Source: Aquanectria penicillioides (lineage: Eukaryota; Ascomycota; Sordariomycetes; Hypocreales; Nectriaceae). From it: a DNA stretch of 64,000 nt. How positions within the stretch are numbered: the stretch's first letter is position 1; each line of letters starts with the position of its first letter. The notes beneath the pieces are model-generated. The model did not search any database, was not told where the DNA came from, and worked only from the letters and a program-made list of their open reading frames with translations. The position numbers were made by a program, and so were the translations under genes. Below are positions 24,718-36,700 of this stretch, piece by piece. The stretch is taken from positions 4,774,001 through 4,838,000 of the forward strand of contig PYIU01000002.1 in assembly GCA_003415625.1 (NCBI GenBank), given 5' to 3'.

Positions 24718-27700
24718 ATGATGCGAGGAAATCGCGCCCGGAGCCCGGAGAGCGACCGGCGACGGCGGTACGACCCTCGAGACCCGCGTCAACCGCCCGT
24801 AAACTACGGGCCTCCTCCACCCACGATGCCTGCCCACAACAATCCGCCACCACCACCCCCCGAATCACGCCGCCCTCAGCAGCGGGCTCCCCCCAACCTA
24901 CTCGTCCTCTAGCACCAGTTCCTCATCACTACTGGATATTTCACGATACAAGGACACAAAACCGTTCGGTGGCATCCTCGGCACTTTTTTCCGCGCCCCT
25001 TCAGAGAATCACAGACAGCGCCGCAGGGCCAAGAAGAAGCGTCGCGTCCTCTACTTTGGAAACTCATCGTCGTCCTCGGTCAATTCTGACCTGGCCTACG
25101 GTGCTGGATACATCAGGCGCGCTAAGAGCCGAAATTTCAGCCCTCGGAGCCGGAGATCCTCTCAAGAACACCACAGACCAGACGCGCCACCACAGCTACC
25201 GCCCAGACGAGAGCGAGAGCGTGATCGTGACAGCGACCGTGAGCGCGACCGCATCCCTCGAGGTACAAGAGGAACCCAGATGAAGAAATTGCAGCGCTTG
25301 GCCGTCAGCTGTCCGACCTGGCGAAGCGGCAGCATGAGGAGGACCATCGCCACTCTGGCAAAGGCAAGGCACTCGCGCTTGGCGCGGCCGGTGCCGTTGG
25401 CGGTGCCATGCTAGCGTCCAAGTATGGTCGCCACAAGCAAGAACACGGTTCCTCTAGCCGCGGAACCGGCAGCTCAAAGCCTCACCGTGATGACTCCGAC
25501 GATGAATCAGACTGGGAGGATGCATCGGACGACGAGTCGTCTTCTAGCAGCGATGGCACAGACTCAGTGCTGGCGTATGGTGCTTCCACATCGCAGCTTG
25601 CCAAGCCTGCCGTAGCCGCTGCTGTTGCAGGAAGCTCAAGCTTTGCCGCCGCTGCTGCCATGGGCAGTTATCGACCCAGCACAGACTCGCCATCATATTA
25701 CCGCTCTTATGGAGAGAAGAGCACCGTTGTTGATCCCCGCCTCTTTGGCCCCTACAATTCATTGCGCGGGATGATCAATACCCCATGTGGCTTTGGGGAC
25801 CAAGAACAAGCCTCGCAATCCCACCGCTCGTCGGCAAGGCCCCCGACAGAGCTACCCCCATGCGGGAGGTCTATTCAGCTCCTACTTCCGACTCCCGGTT
25901 TAATGCGAACCGAACCACCTCCATATCCTCTTCACGCCAAGACCTCCCGCAGCAAGCCCGACCTGCCCCGGTTCCTCTCCAGCAGCCCATCCCAAGGTTC
26001 CCGTCTCCGCAAAGGTATACCATGTCGATAAGTTTGAAGACGTTAACCGACGGAGTTCCCGCCACTCTCGTGAAGAGTCGAACGAGAAGAGTGGCTGGGG
26101 CAAGGCTGCAGCCGCTGGTCTTGCCGCCGCCGCCATTGGCACTGCAGTGGTGGCCTCATCCTCCCGCGAGGATGAGAAGCGGGATCGCCGTGACAACCGG
26201 GTTGATGAGAAACGTGACTACGAGAAACAGCGATATGGGGATGAACTGCGAGACCGGGACTCTAAACGCCGGGAACGCAATGAAGAGCGTCAAAGAAGAG
26301 AGCAGGAGCGCGAAAAAGAATCTCGCTCCTCCAAATACTCCACCTACACTTCCAAGTATGTTGACGACCGAGACTCCAAGAAGTCTGCAAGATATGATGA
26401 TCATGACGATACCCCCAGAAAGAGAAAGGACAAGGAGACCGAAGTTGTTATTATACCCCATAGGGACCAAGTGTCCGACACTCGACCCGAGAAGGAGACC
26501 AAGGTCGCCCCTGAACCAGACTCGCACGTCGAGATTGTCAAGTACAATCCTCGAGATGAGCAACGTGTACTTCCCCCATCAACCATGGCTGGCCAACAAG
26601 TTGTTGCGGGACCCAGTCAATCCAGTGCACCGGACTCTCGCCCAGTTGTCGACCCGTTCCAATTCCAAGTTGATTCTTTTATTACGCCCGAGCTCAACAC
26701 CCAGCGACCACTTACCCCCACTGTCGTGACCGTTGAGCGCGAGCCAAACTTTGACGACTCCCCGCCAAGAGCTCTCGGTACCGATACTAGGCTGAGTCGC
26801 AAAGATTCTTATGAAATCGAGAAGATGGTTGAAGAATACCACAAGGGAACACGCGACGTGACTCAATTCAAGGACCCTAGAACTGGCCACGAATACGAGG
26901 AGCAAGAACACGAGGCTAAGGCCATTTACGAGGAGGCTAAGCATGCCACCATCCCCGTGGCGGCAGCAGCTGTTGCATCCGCCATCGCTGCGGGGCACTC
27001 AAGGGAGAGAAAAGAAAATACTTCTGAGAGTGGCTCTAGGGATGGTAGCTCTCGTACCAGAGACACTGTTCAGGAGGAGGCTGATAGATATTATCGCGAA
27101 TCTGTGATCGCCAGAAAGATTGCCTCCGATGAGATTCGCTCTCGAAGCTCCTCCCCCGACCGCTCAGTGGTTGACAAGTGGCGAGAGAGTGGAGAAGAAT
27201 CTTTCACTATCGTCACACCCCCAGATCTGGAAGAGAAAGAGCGCGAGAAGAAGAAGACTCTGTTTGATGGCCCTAATGCGGATGTGAAAATCGACAACCT
27301 GATTTTCCCTCATGAAGAGCATCGATTCCGCAGCTCGACAAGAGATCTCGATGCGCTAGTTTTCAAATCTAGGGATCCCTCCGCAGAGCGAGAGCGACCT
27401 GTCCTGAACTTGGTCTATCCTACGCCGGTCCCCAGCCGGGAGCCTTCGCCTAGCCCTGTTCCAAAGGAGACCGCCAGAGAAATTGAAGAGCCTCAGTCCA
27501 AATCTGAGGTGGATGATGCCGTTCTTGGACCCAAGGGCGAAGTCGTTCAAACTACTCCAACTCAGAAGTCTGTGACTTGGGGCGAGAACGAGACCAAGAG
27601 CTTCGAGGTTGAGAGCCCTGACGGCAGAAGCGATTCTGAAAGCTATGTCCGGACCGAAACCTCTGATAGGCCTCGCCCGCGCTTGAATAAAGCTAGTCGC

Positions 27701-30700
27701 TGGGGAGCTATTGCTGCAGCGATGGCTGGTAGCTCAACAGAACCCGTCAACGAGCCGGAGATTGAGCTTCCGTCTATCAAAGAGACTGAGCTCACTAGAA
27801 GCCTTCCGAAGAGTCTAGCCAAGACATCTCTGCGCACCCGGTCCAAATCTTTGCAGACGACTCTAACCAAGAGCCCCCAGTCCCGGGCCCCAAGCCGACC
27901 AGTCCGCAAATGGAACACATGCCTGGCGGCTATGCGGATGACATTGAATTCGCGGCCACCCTGGCTGCTGGTCTGAAAGACACAGGGTTCGACCCCAACA
28001 TGGTCATTGAAGACCCGACCTATGCCCGGCGTGAATCCCCTCCAGGAGTAGAGGATGCAAATGGCGATTCCTGGTACAAGCAGCCATATGCAGAGCCCAT
28101 TACTGACTTTACCGCAGTCCCTGTGCCTAAGCAGATACCTGAGCCAGGGTTTGTGCTTGGTGAAGTTGAAACTCCTCGGGATGAGAAAATTGCTCCTGTG
28201 CACTCTGAGCCAAGCAAGCCCTTTGACTACCATGTCGACGCTCAAGCCTCTGAACCTCTAGGATCGCCGAGTGACGAAGTTGCTGCCCGCGAAGATGACT
28301 CTTCCGATACAAGGCAGAGCAAGAGGGAGCAACGCAAGCGGGACAAGGTTGTGGTGGTGCAAGACGATGGCACACGCCGTTTTGAAGACCTTGAACCTGA
28401 GCGTAGGCGCGAGGTTGGAGAAGAAGTCTGGGCAGATACCTCCCGACCAAGGTCTAAGAAATACCGAAGGAGTCGTGACAACCGTGACCACCGTGACACC
28501 CTCGAGTCCGATGACGAGAGCTCTCGAGTCTCCGCACCCATCGGTCCTCGCCGTGAACGACATTCCTCCCGGGATTATCCGCCTAGGGAGGTCAGATCTG
28601 ATGATGAGTGGGATGCACCTCCGCGGGAGAGAAAGAGGCGCAGCTCTCACTCTCATCAATCCCAGAAAGGGGATGGTCTATCGCGGGTAATTCCGCCAGC
28701 CCTCGCCCTTGGCGCTCTCGCCTATGCTGGTCACCGACTTGCCAAAGATGATCGATCCCGATCTCGATCAAGGGAGCCCAAATCTGATGATGAATGGGAC
28801 GCCCCAAAGAAGTCCAGGAAGCATAGGAGAGACCGAGAATACCACGACGATGGATCTCGTGTATCTGCCCCTGCCGGTTCCTACGACAGGCATTCCTCAA
28901 GAAAGAGCTCATCTAGAGATGTTAGATCTGACGATGAGTGGGAAGACGTAACGCCAATCAGATCAAGATCGAAACGAGACTCCATTGACTCTCCCTTACG
29001 TACGACTCCTTCGGAAACTTCTATCGGTAGCCGGAGAAGCAAGAAAGAGAAGCGACGAAGTGGGACCGAAGGCGATTTCTATGAGTTCGCCGAGAGCCCT
29101 AGAGAGCGCAGAAGGGACCGCTTTGACGACCGCGACGTTAGCTCTGTGGTTTCCGAGCCTCGTGGCGATGATGGACCTCGTGAGAGGGGCCACCGACGCA
29201 AATCTTCTCGGTACGATGACGACGATGTCAAATCCGTCGCATCTGCACCTGGCTCAGGTTCATCTCGCAGAACTCGGGACTACAAGGACCGCAGGGATCC
29301 CGAAAAGCGATCCAGTGGTATCTTGTCCAGCATTTTCAAGTCTAATAGTAACAGGGATGGAAAGCGGGATTCTTTTTTAGATAATGCCGACACCCTTGGC
29401 GCGGGTGTCGGCCTTGCGGGTGCTGCCGCTGTGATTGCCTCCAGCGCTACTCCCTCGAATGCCACCGACGCTCCCGAGACGCAGGAGCACGATGCCTTTG
29501 ACCAAACCCGCACCCGAGGGATCAATGATTTCGATCCCGAGATTGCTCCTCGAGCCATCAAACCCGCCATTGACCCACAGTATGGCGACCTTCTTCCCCT
29601 TCCACCCAGCGAACCCGGCAGTCCTGCTTCTTCGCCAGAAGAACTGCCTTGTCTCCCTGACAGCCGACCGGATACACCTCCCGAGGACCGGGCTAAGCAG
29701 CGAGAGCTGTTGACTCATCAGCGGCGCCGCAGCGCCCACGATACACCAACGAAATCGCCAAGTCACACTGCTATCCCCATCCAGTTGCGCCTTGGTCAAC
29801 GCTCGACCCCCGGTTCTCCTGTTGGCTACAAGTCCTCACCTGTTGCCTCGCCTGCTACGAACGTTGTGGAGTCCCCAAGTGTTTCAAGGCGACCAGGCCG
29901 ACCTACTTCTTGGGACAGCACCCGGGAGTTCAAGCCCTTGTATCTGGTGGAACATTCCCGACAGGTTCCGTCCCCCGACCAACTGGCGCTCCCGGAGCTA
30001 CCTCCTAGTGAACCTAGCGAGCCACCATCGCGAGAATCTCCCGAACCCGAGGCTTTCCGTGATGGTAATTATTTCGACTTGGGCCTTGAGAATGCTCACT
30101 TTGCTGACCTTGGCCTGCAAATTGATACGAGGATTGCTTCGGCCCTGCCAAGCGGCGATTCGCAGGAGACAACACCACGAGCCGAGACTGGGCCTGAGCT
30201 CCCAGCCCCGGCCTATATGCAACACATTGAGCTCGGGTCTTCTCGCGAGCTAGCGCTCGCAAATGTCACTATGGACGAGACTGCCCGTGCGCCAATTTTC
30301 GAGGAGCCCGAGGAGGTGCCTGCTGATCTGTTTGGCAAGGGGCAGAGTTCTTACATGCCCGATATTACTTCAACTTCTACAGAAAACGATGATGCCGCTA
30401 CCGTCGTTTCCGCAAGCCCAATCCAGACACCACCCACCCAACTGATCGGACCTGGTCCCATCCCAATAGAGCCATTGAATGACCTGACCTCTGCAGACGA
30501 ACACTTCTCTGATGCCGTCGAGGGCCACTCCGATGACAATGTTTCTGCTGAAGCATTCTACGCTCCTCGTGAGGTGCCACACATCATGGAACAGCCTGCT
30601 ACAGAGGTGTCCCAGGATCTGGTCGCTAAAGGTGTCCCCGCTGATGTCCCTCGAACCCTTCCTGAAGAGACCACTCAGGCTCTTTCGAAAGCAGTTGCTG

Positions 30701-33700
30701 AGGAGCCACTTGAAACTCCCACAGAGCTTGTGAAGAGGCCTGAGGCTCAAGATGCTAGCCGAGAGATTCTCCTTGAGCCAATGGCTGAGACTTTTGTCGG
30801 ATTAGCCGAACCTCTGGCACCAGTCACCATTGAGAAGGACATTGGCGTTCAAGAGCCAGCTCATGATTTCGTTCCTGAAACTGCCACTGAGGCTATTATT
30901 AATTTCATTGAGCCTCCTGCTGAAGCAGTCACTGAGAAAAATCTTGTTGCTGAGGAGTTTCCTGGTCACGCCGTCTCGGACCCGAATCCTGAGATTGCAC
31001 CCGAGCCTGTTCATTCTCTATCACAGACGACCCCCGAGGCTCCAGTGGAGACTGAAATGGAGGCTACCATTGGAGACAACGCTCGAGAGATGACCCCTGA
31101 GCTTGCTGGCGCAGCCGCCACCGAGTCGGTGGTTAAGCCTGTGTCTGAGGTCTCCACCAAACCTGACACAGACGTGGTTGAAAAGCAGATCCCAGAAATT
31201 ACCCCAAAGTTTGATACCGAGCCTGCCACCCAGTCCATTGTTCAACCTGCCACCGAACCTCTTCCTGAGACCGCTTCGGAACCTGCAATCGAGCATCTTA
31301 CCGAGGCCGCTCGAGATCCTATCCAGCATACCGTCGAAGCTGTCGAACCTACTGTTGAATCCGCTGTCGAGCTTGTCGAGCCAGTCAAGAAAGCCACGGG
31401 GTCTCTTAGCGAAGCTTCTCGAGAAGTTCTTCTCGAACCTATCATCGAGGTTGTCGGACCTACTAATGAGCCCGATGTCAAGTCTGTTGAGCTTATCGAG
31501 AAAGCCACCGAGCCTTGTACCGAGGCCAGTCAAGAACCTCCTGTCGAACATATCGTCGAAGCTATCGATGCTGCAGCCGACCCCGCTGTTGAGCCTGTCA
31601 AAGAAACCACTCGACAACTTCCCGTCGAAGATGTCGTTGAAGCTGCTGAAACAAATCCCGACGCACCAATTGAACCTGCTCCTCTTGGCGAAAATGAATT
31701 TACCCAAGAGGCATGGGATAATCTTTCTGGGAAAGAAAGGAAGAAGATTAAGAAGAAGCTTCAGAAAAAGGGTCTTGAACTTGTCATTAAGACCCCTACA
31801 TGGTCCGCCTTATTAGGCGATGCCGCGAAGCCTGTCACCGAGGCCCCTCAACAACCTATCGAGCATATTCTTGATGCTGCTAAAGCTGCTCTTAACCCTA
31901 CTGTAGAAGCTTCCCCTATGGCTGTGGTTGAAGCTGTTCCCAAATCCATGGGCGAAGCTGCTCCTGAGCCTATAGTTGAGGCTGCTCCTAAGGCTGTGGT
32001 TGAAGCTGCTCCCGCATCTATAGTCGAAGCTGCTCCCGAGGCTGTGGTCGAAGCTGTTCCCGAGGCTGTGGTCGAAGCTGCTCCTGAGGCTGTGGTCGAA
32101 ACTGTTCCTGAGGCTGTGGCCGAAGCTGCTCCCAAATCTATAGTCGAAGCTGCTCCTGAGGCTGTGGTCGAAACTGTTCCTGAGGCTGTGGCCGAAGCTG
32201 CTCCCAAATCTATAGTCGAAGCTGCTCCTGAGGCTGTGGCCGAAGCTGCTCCTAAATCTATAGTCGAAGCTGCTCCTGAGGCTGTGGTCGAAGCTGTTCC
32301 TGAGACTCTGGTCGAAGCTGCTCCTGAGGCTGTGGTCGAAGCTGTTCCTGAGACTCTGGTCGAAGCTGCTCCCGAGGCTGTAGTTGAAACTGCTCCTGAG
32401 CCTGCTGTTGAACCTGCTGTTGAGCTTGCTGTTGAGCCTGCCGTTGAGCCTGCCGAACAGATTAAGCCTGTTCAGGAGGTCATCGCATCTCATCCCGACC
32501 CTGCTCGAGAACTCCCTCTCGAACATATCGTTGAAGCTGCGGAAGAAAACCTCAAGGAACAAACTCAGCCTGCCCCTATGAGTGAAAATGAATTCACTCA
32601 AGAGGCCTGGGATAATCTTTCCGGAAAAGAGAGAAAAAAGATCAAGAGAAATCTTCAGAAAAAGGGCCTCGAGCTTATCATCAAGGCCACTACATGGTCT
32701 GCCTTGTTAGATAAAGCCACCAAACCGCTTCCTGAGGTTTCTCGAGAACTTCCACTTGAGCCTATTGTTCAGCCTGCCGAGCAAGCCACCGAACCTCTTA
32801 CCGAGGCCACCCAAGAAACTCCTGCGGATCCTATCGTCAAGACAATCAAATCTGCTCTTGAGCCTAATGTCGAACCTATCGAGTCTATCGAGTCTATTAA
32901 GGAAGCCACCGCACCTCTTACCGAGGCCATCCAAGAATCTCCTGTCGAGCCCATTGAATCTGTCAAGTCTGTCGACCAACCCACCGAGCCTCCTACCTCA
33001 ACCCAAGAACTTCCTGTCGAAGCTGTCGAAGCCGCCACCGAGCCCACTATTGAGCCAGCCGCCAAGGTTTCCTCTGAAGTCGTTCAAGAACCTCCAGTCG
33101 AATCAGCCAAAGTCGACAGCTTGTACAAGAGATTCTCGAGGAACCTCGGTGGCTGGTGGGGTGGTGCCGAACCTGTAGCAGAGCCTGTTACCAAGATGAC
33201 TCGAGAGCCTTTGCCAGAGCCTATCGAGCCTGCCAAACCTGGAGAGTCTACAACTGAGCCTCTTAGTGACTCTGGTATTGAGCCTGTCAAATCTATCCTG
33301 GAACCTATTGAGCCTGCCGAGCCTAGCGTGGTTGAATCTGTTGGACCTCTTGACCAAGCTATTTCGGAGTCTGTTACCGAACCGGTCGCTGAGGCTATTC
33401 AAGAGTCCCATGTCGAGCCAGTTGTCGAGCCGGTCGAACCTACTGTTGAGCCTGTTGAGCCTATTGAGCCTGTCAATGAGCTTCTCCCCGAGGCCGCCCA
33501 AGAACCTCATGCCGAGTCTCTTGAACAGTCTGTCGAGCCAGCCACGCAGCTTCTTACACAGGCGGCTCGAGAACCTCCTGTTGAAGTTGTTGAACCCGCC
33601 GTCAAGTCCTCCTTCGATGGTGCTGAGCCACCCGAAGAGCCAGCCACTGAAGCGGCTCGAGAACCTCCTGTTTCTGCTGTCGAATCCGTTACCGAGCCTG

Positions 33701-36700
33701 TCGAGCCCCCTGCCGACCCCCCTGCCGACCCCCTGCCGAGCTTCTTACCGAGGAGACTCGAGAACCTCCTGTCGAGGTTGTTGAGCCCGCCGTCGAACCT
33801 GTCGAATCCGTTACCGAGCTTCTTACCGAGGCGACTCGAGAGCCTCCTGTCGAGGTTGTTGAACCCGCCGTCGAACCTATCGAGACAGTCACCGGGCCAA
33901 TCACCGAGGTGACTCGAGAATCCCCTGTTGAGACTGTTGAGTCCGCCGTCGAGTCTGCTGAGCCTGCCACAGACCTTCTTACGGAGGCGGTTCGAGAACC
34001 CTCTGTCGAGATTGTTGAACCCGCTGTCGAGTCTCACGTAGATGATGCCAAGCCTGTTGGCGAACCCCTTCTTGAGCCTGTAATCGAGGCGGCTGCGCTG
34101 CCCACCGCCGAGATCACCGAGGACCTTACTAAAGAACCAACATCTGAAGCCCCTGCTGAGCCTGCCGTCGAGTCACCTGTCGAGCTGAAGCCTACTGCCG
34201 AAGCACCTGCTGAGAGCAGTGCTGAGGTGGCTGAACCGGCATCCCAACTGGCAGAAGTGGCCGACACAAATCTTGAGCCGACAACTGAACCCGCTCCTGC
34301 AGCCGAGAACGAATTCACTCAAGAGGCGTGGGATAGCCTTTCGGGAAAAGAGAAAAAGAAGCTCAAGAAGAAATTTCAAAAAAAGGGCCTGGAGGTTGTC
34401 ATCAAGGCCCCTGTGGAGCCCCCTTCCGTAGATGAAACCTCCAATGAACCTGAAGATTCCAAGGATTTCGAGGCTCCTATTTCGACGGACGAACCTACGG
34501 AGCCTAAAAAAACTGGTGAAGCAGCCACCTCCGCAGCTCAAGAAGTCATAGAGGTTCCATCAGTGGAACTCCAGTCTGCCGCACAGGATTTACCTCCCTC
34601 TGAACGTCAAGCAGCCGAGCCCAAGGCTCTGGATGTTACCCCATCCCCAGAAACAGAGCCGACTGGCAACCAGGAACTGGAAACCGAGAAAAGCCTTGAC
34701 ACAATCGCCGAACCTGATGCAACAATACCTGATCTAGGTGACCAAGTAGGCGATGCGAAAGCTTCTGAGACTGCCCTAACTGAGGATGTAATTGAGGCTG
34801 ATACCCAACCTCAGTCTAAGAAGAGCAAGAAGAAGCAAAAGAAGGTCAAAGCAGCTGCTGCAGTCCAAGAGGAGCCTGCTCAGACTGAGGCTACTGTGAT
34901 TGAAGCCGTGCCCAGTGAAGAGGTGCCTAAAGAACCTATCGACTCTCCCCCTCAGCTTGATGCTCCCTTACCCGTCGCAGAGGTTACCCAGATTGAGACA
35001 CTGACACCAGAAGCCCCATTAGAGGTTGCCGCCGAGGCTGCCACTGAGGCTGGATCAGAGCCCGCATTCGAACCCTTCCTGACACTCCCTCCGAGACCGT
35101 GTTAGAGCCAGCTGTTGAGCCAGCTCCTGAACCGGCCCCTGAAACAGTTTTGGAGTCAGTTCCTGAAGAGGTCCCTGAGGTCTCATCAAAGTCAAAGAAG
35201 AAGAAAAAGAAGAAGAAGGGCTCGCAATCTGAAGAACCTTCCTCCTCAAACATTTTGGAAACCCCGGAGGCTACTCCCTTATCTGAAGAACCACTGCCCA
35301 TCACAACTGAGGAAGTGGCCCAGCCTGAGGACGCCGTCATTGCAAAAGACTTGCCTGCGGATTCTCTAGAATCGGTTGCAGTGAATGAGCCTTCTAACGA
35401 ACCAGACATTAGTGTTGATTCCGAAGCCCAACCAGAGTCATCCATCTCCCAGAAGAACCAGTCGAAGAAAACGGGCAAGTCGGTACATTGGGATACAGAG
35501 GCCACCCAAGACAATGTTACCACCGTACCCGAGGAAGGCAGTGACCAAATTGTTGATGTCCAGGAAGGACTAGCTACCTCACCAGAGTCTCCTCCTGTTG
35601 TGGAAACAATTGAACCTGATGCTCAGACAGCCTCCCTTGAACAACCTGCAGAAGGACCGACAGACGATGAATTCTCTGCTTGGGATATAGGAACTGACGT
35701 CCCTGAATCGACCGATAGCAAGCCAGATGCCCCGCTAGACATTGTCAATACTACTACGGGGAGCGAGCCACCAACTATTCTGGAATCACACGTCTCTGAG
35801 CCACTCTTTTCGCAGGGTGATGTTCCACTAGAGGGCTCCCAATCAACTTCAATTGATCTCGGAACTACGCAGCCTGAAGAACTCCCTCCAGTCCCTGAGG
35901 GTGTGAGCGATGACATTACTGTCATGACCGAGGATGCCCCTCCGGCCGTCGATGACCTTGAGACTCATAAATCACTTGATGTTCCTGAGGTGTCGGGGAC
36001 AACCGAGACTACTGAGATATCGGAAGCAACAGAAGGAACTGGCAAGAAGAAGAACAAAAAGAACAAGAAAAAGAAGAAGAGCCAGGCCAGTCAAGACGAT
36101 GTTACTGAGGAGACTAGAGCTGAGGAACCCCAGACGGGAGAATCCTCAGCTGCTCCAATTACTGTCTTTGAACCCAAGGGGGGCGAAACACCCACGGAGA
36201 CAACTGAGCTAGATGAGAACACTGGCGACAAATCCCCCAACACCCCGTTCACTGAAAATTTAGAGGAGAGATCACTCGACCAGACAGAAGCCTTCGGAAC
36301 TGATGAGACCAAGACTGAGGCCTTGCTGACTGAAGCTGCCGATGATTCTGGCGTCGATAAACCTGTGGATGTGCCTGTGGAGGAGGTTGCTACCGAAGCC
36401 CCAACAGAATCTACAGAGTCACTAGAAGCCCCAGGCGAAGATGACAACGGCCCAGTCAGTGGAAAGAAGTCCAAGAAAAAGAAGAAGAAGAGCAAGGCTG
36501 CCTCCTTACCCGAAGCAGATACTGCCCAGGACACACCACTTGAGGGATCTGAAACCGCTTCACTCACGCAAGGACCAATTACACAAGAGCCTGAAGAATT
36601 GGACAAAGCTGCCTCAACTGCTGATGCAGAGACCCCTGCTCTGGAAGAACTTGCTGTCCCAACCGCTCCAAAGGAAGAATCTCCTGAGAGCGCAACTGTT

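Larger units (their letters stand above)
30480..34300 (+). repeat. Glu/Pro/Val-rich repeat zone of leashin
   Basis: Loose 11-residue-like units of the type EPPVEPIVEA/VEPAVEPV follow one another for about 1,270 residues, encoded by near-repeated DNA (TCGAGAACCTCCTGTCGA recurs many times). Expect copy-number differences between strains and assembly trouble. Confidence 0.8.

Noticed and set aside
24799..24882. GTAAAC...CAG intron that might explain the first leashin frame change
   Set aside because: Its length (84) is a multiple of three, so it would not change the frame.
31021..32601. Long minus-strand open frames (up to 262 codons) opposite the leashin repeats
   Set aside because: They are the antisense of the GAG/GAA- and GCT-rich repeats; period and composition mirror the sense strand and they lack independent motifs.
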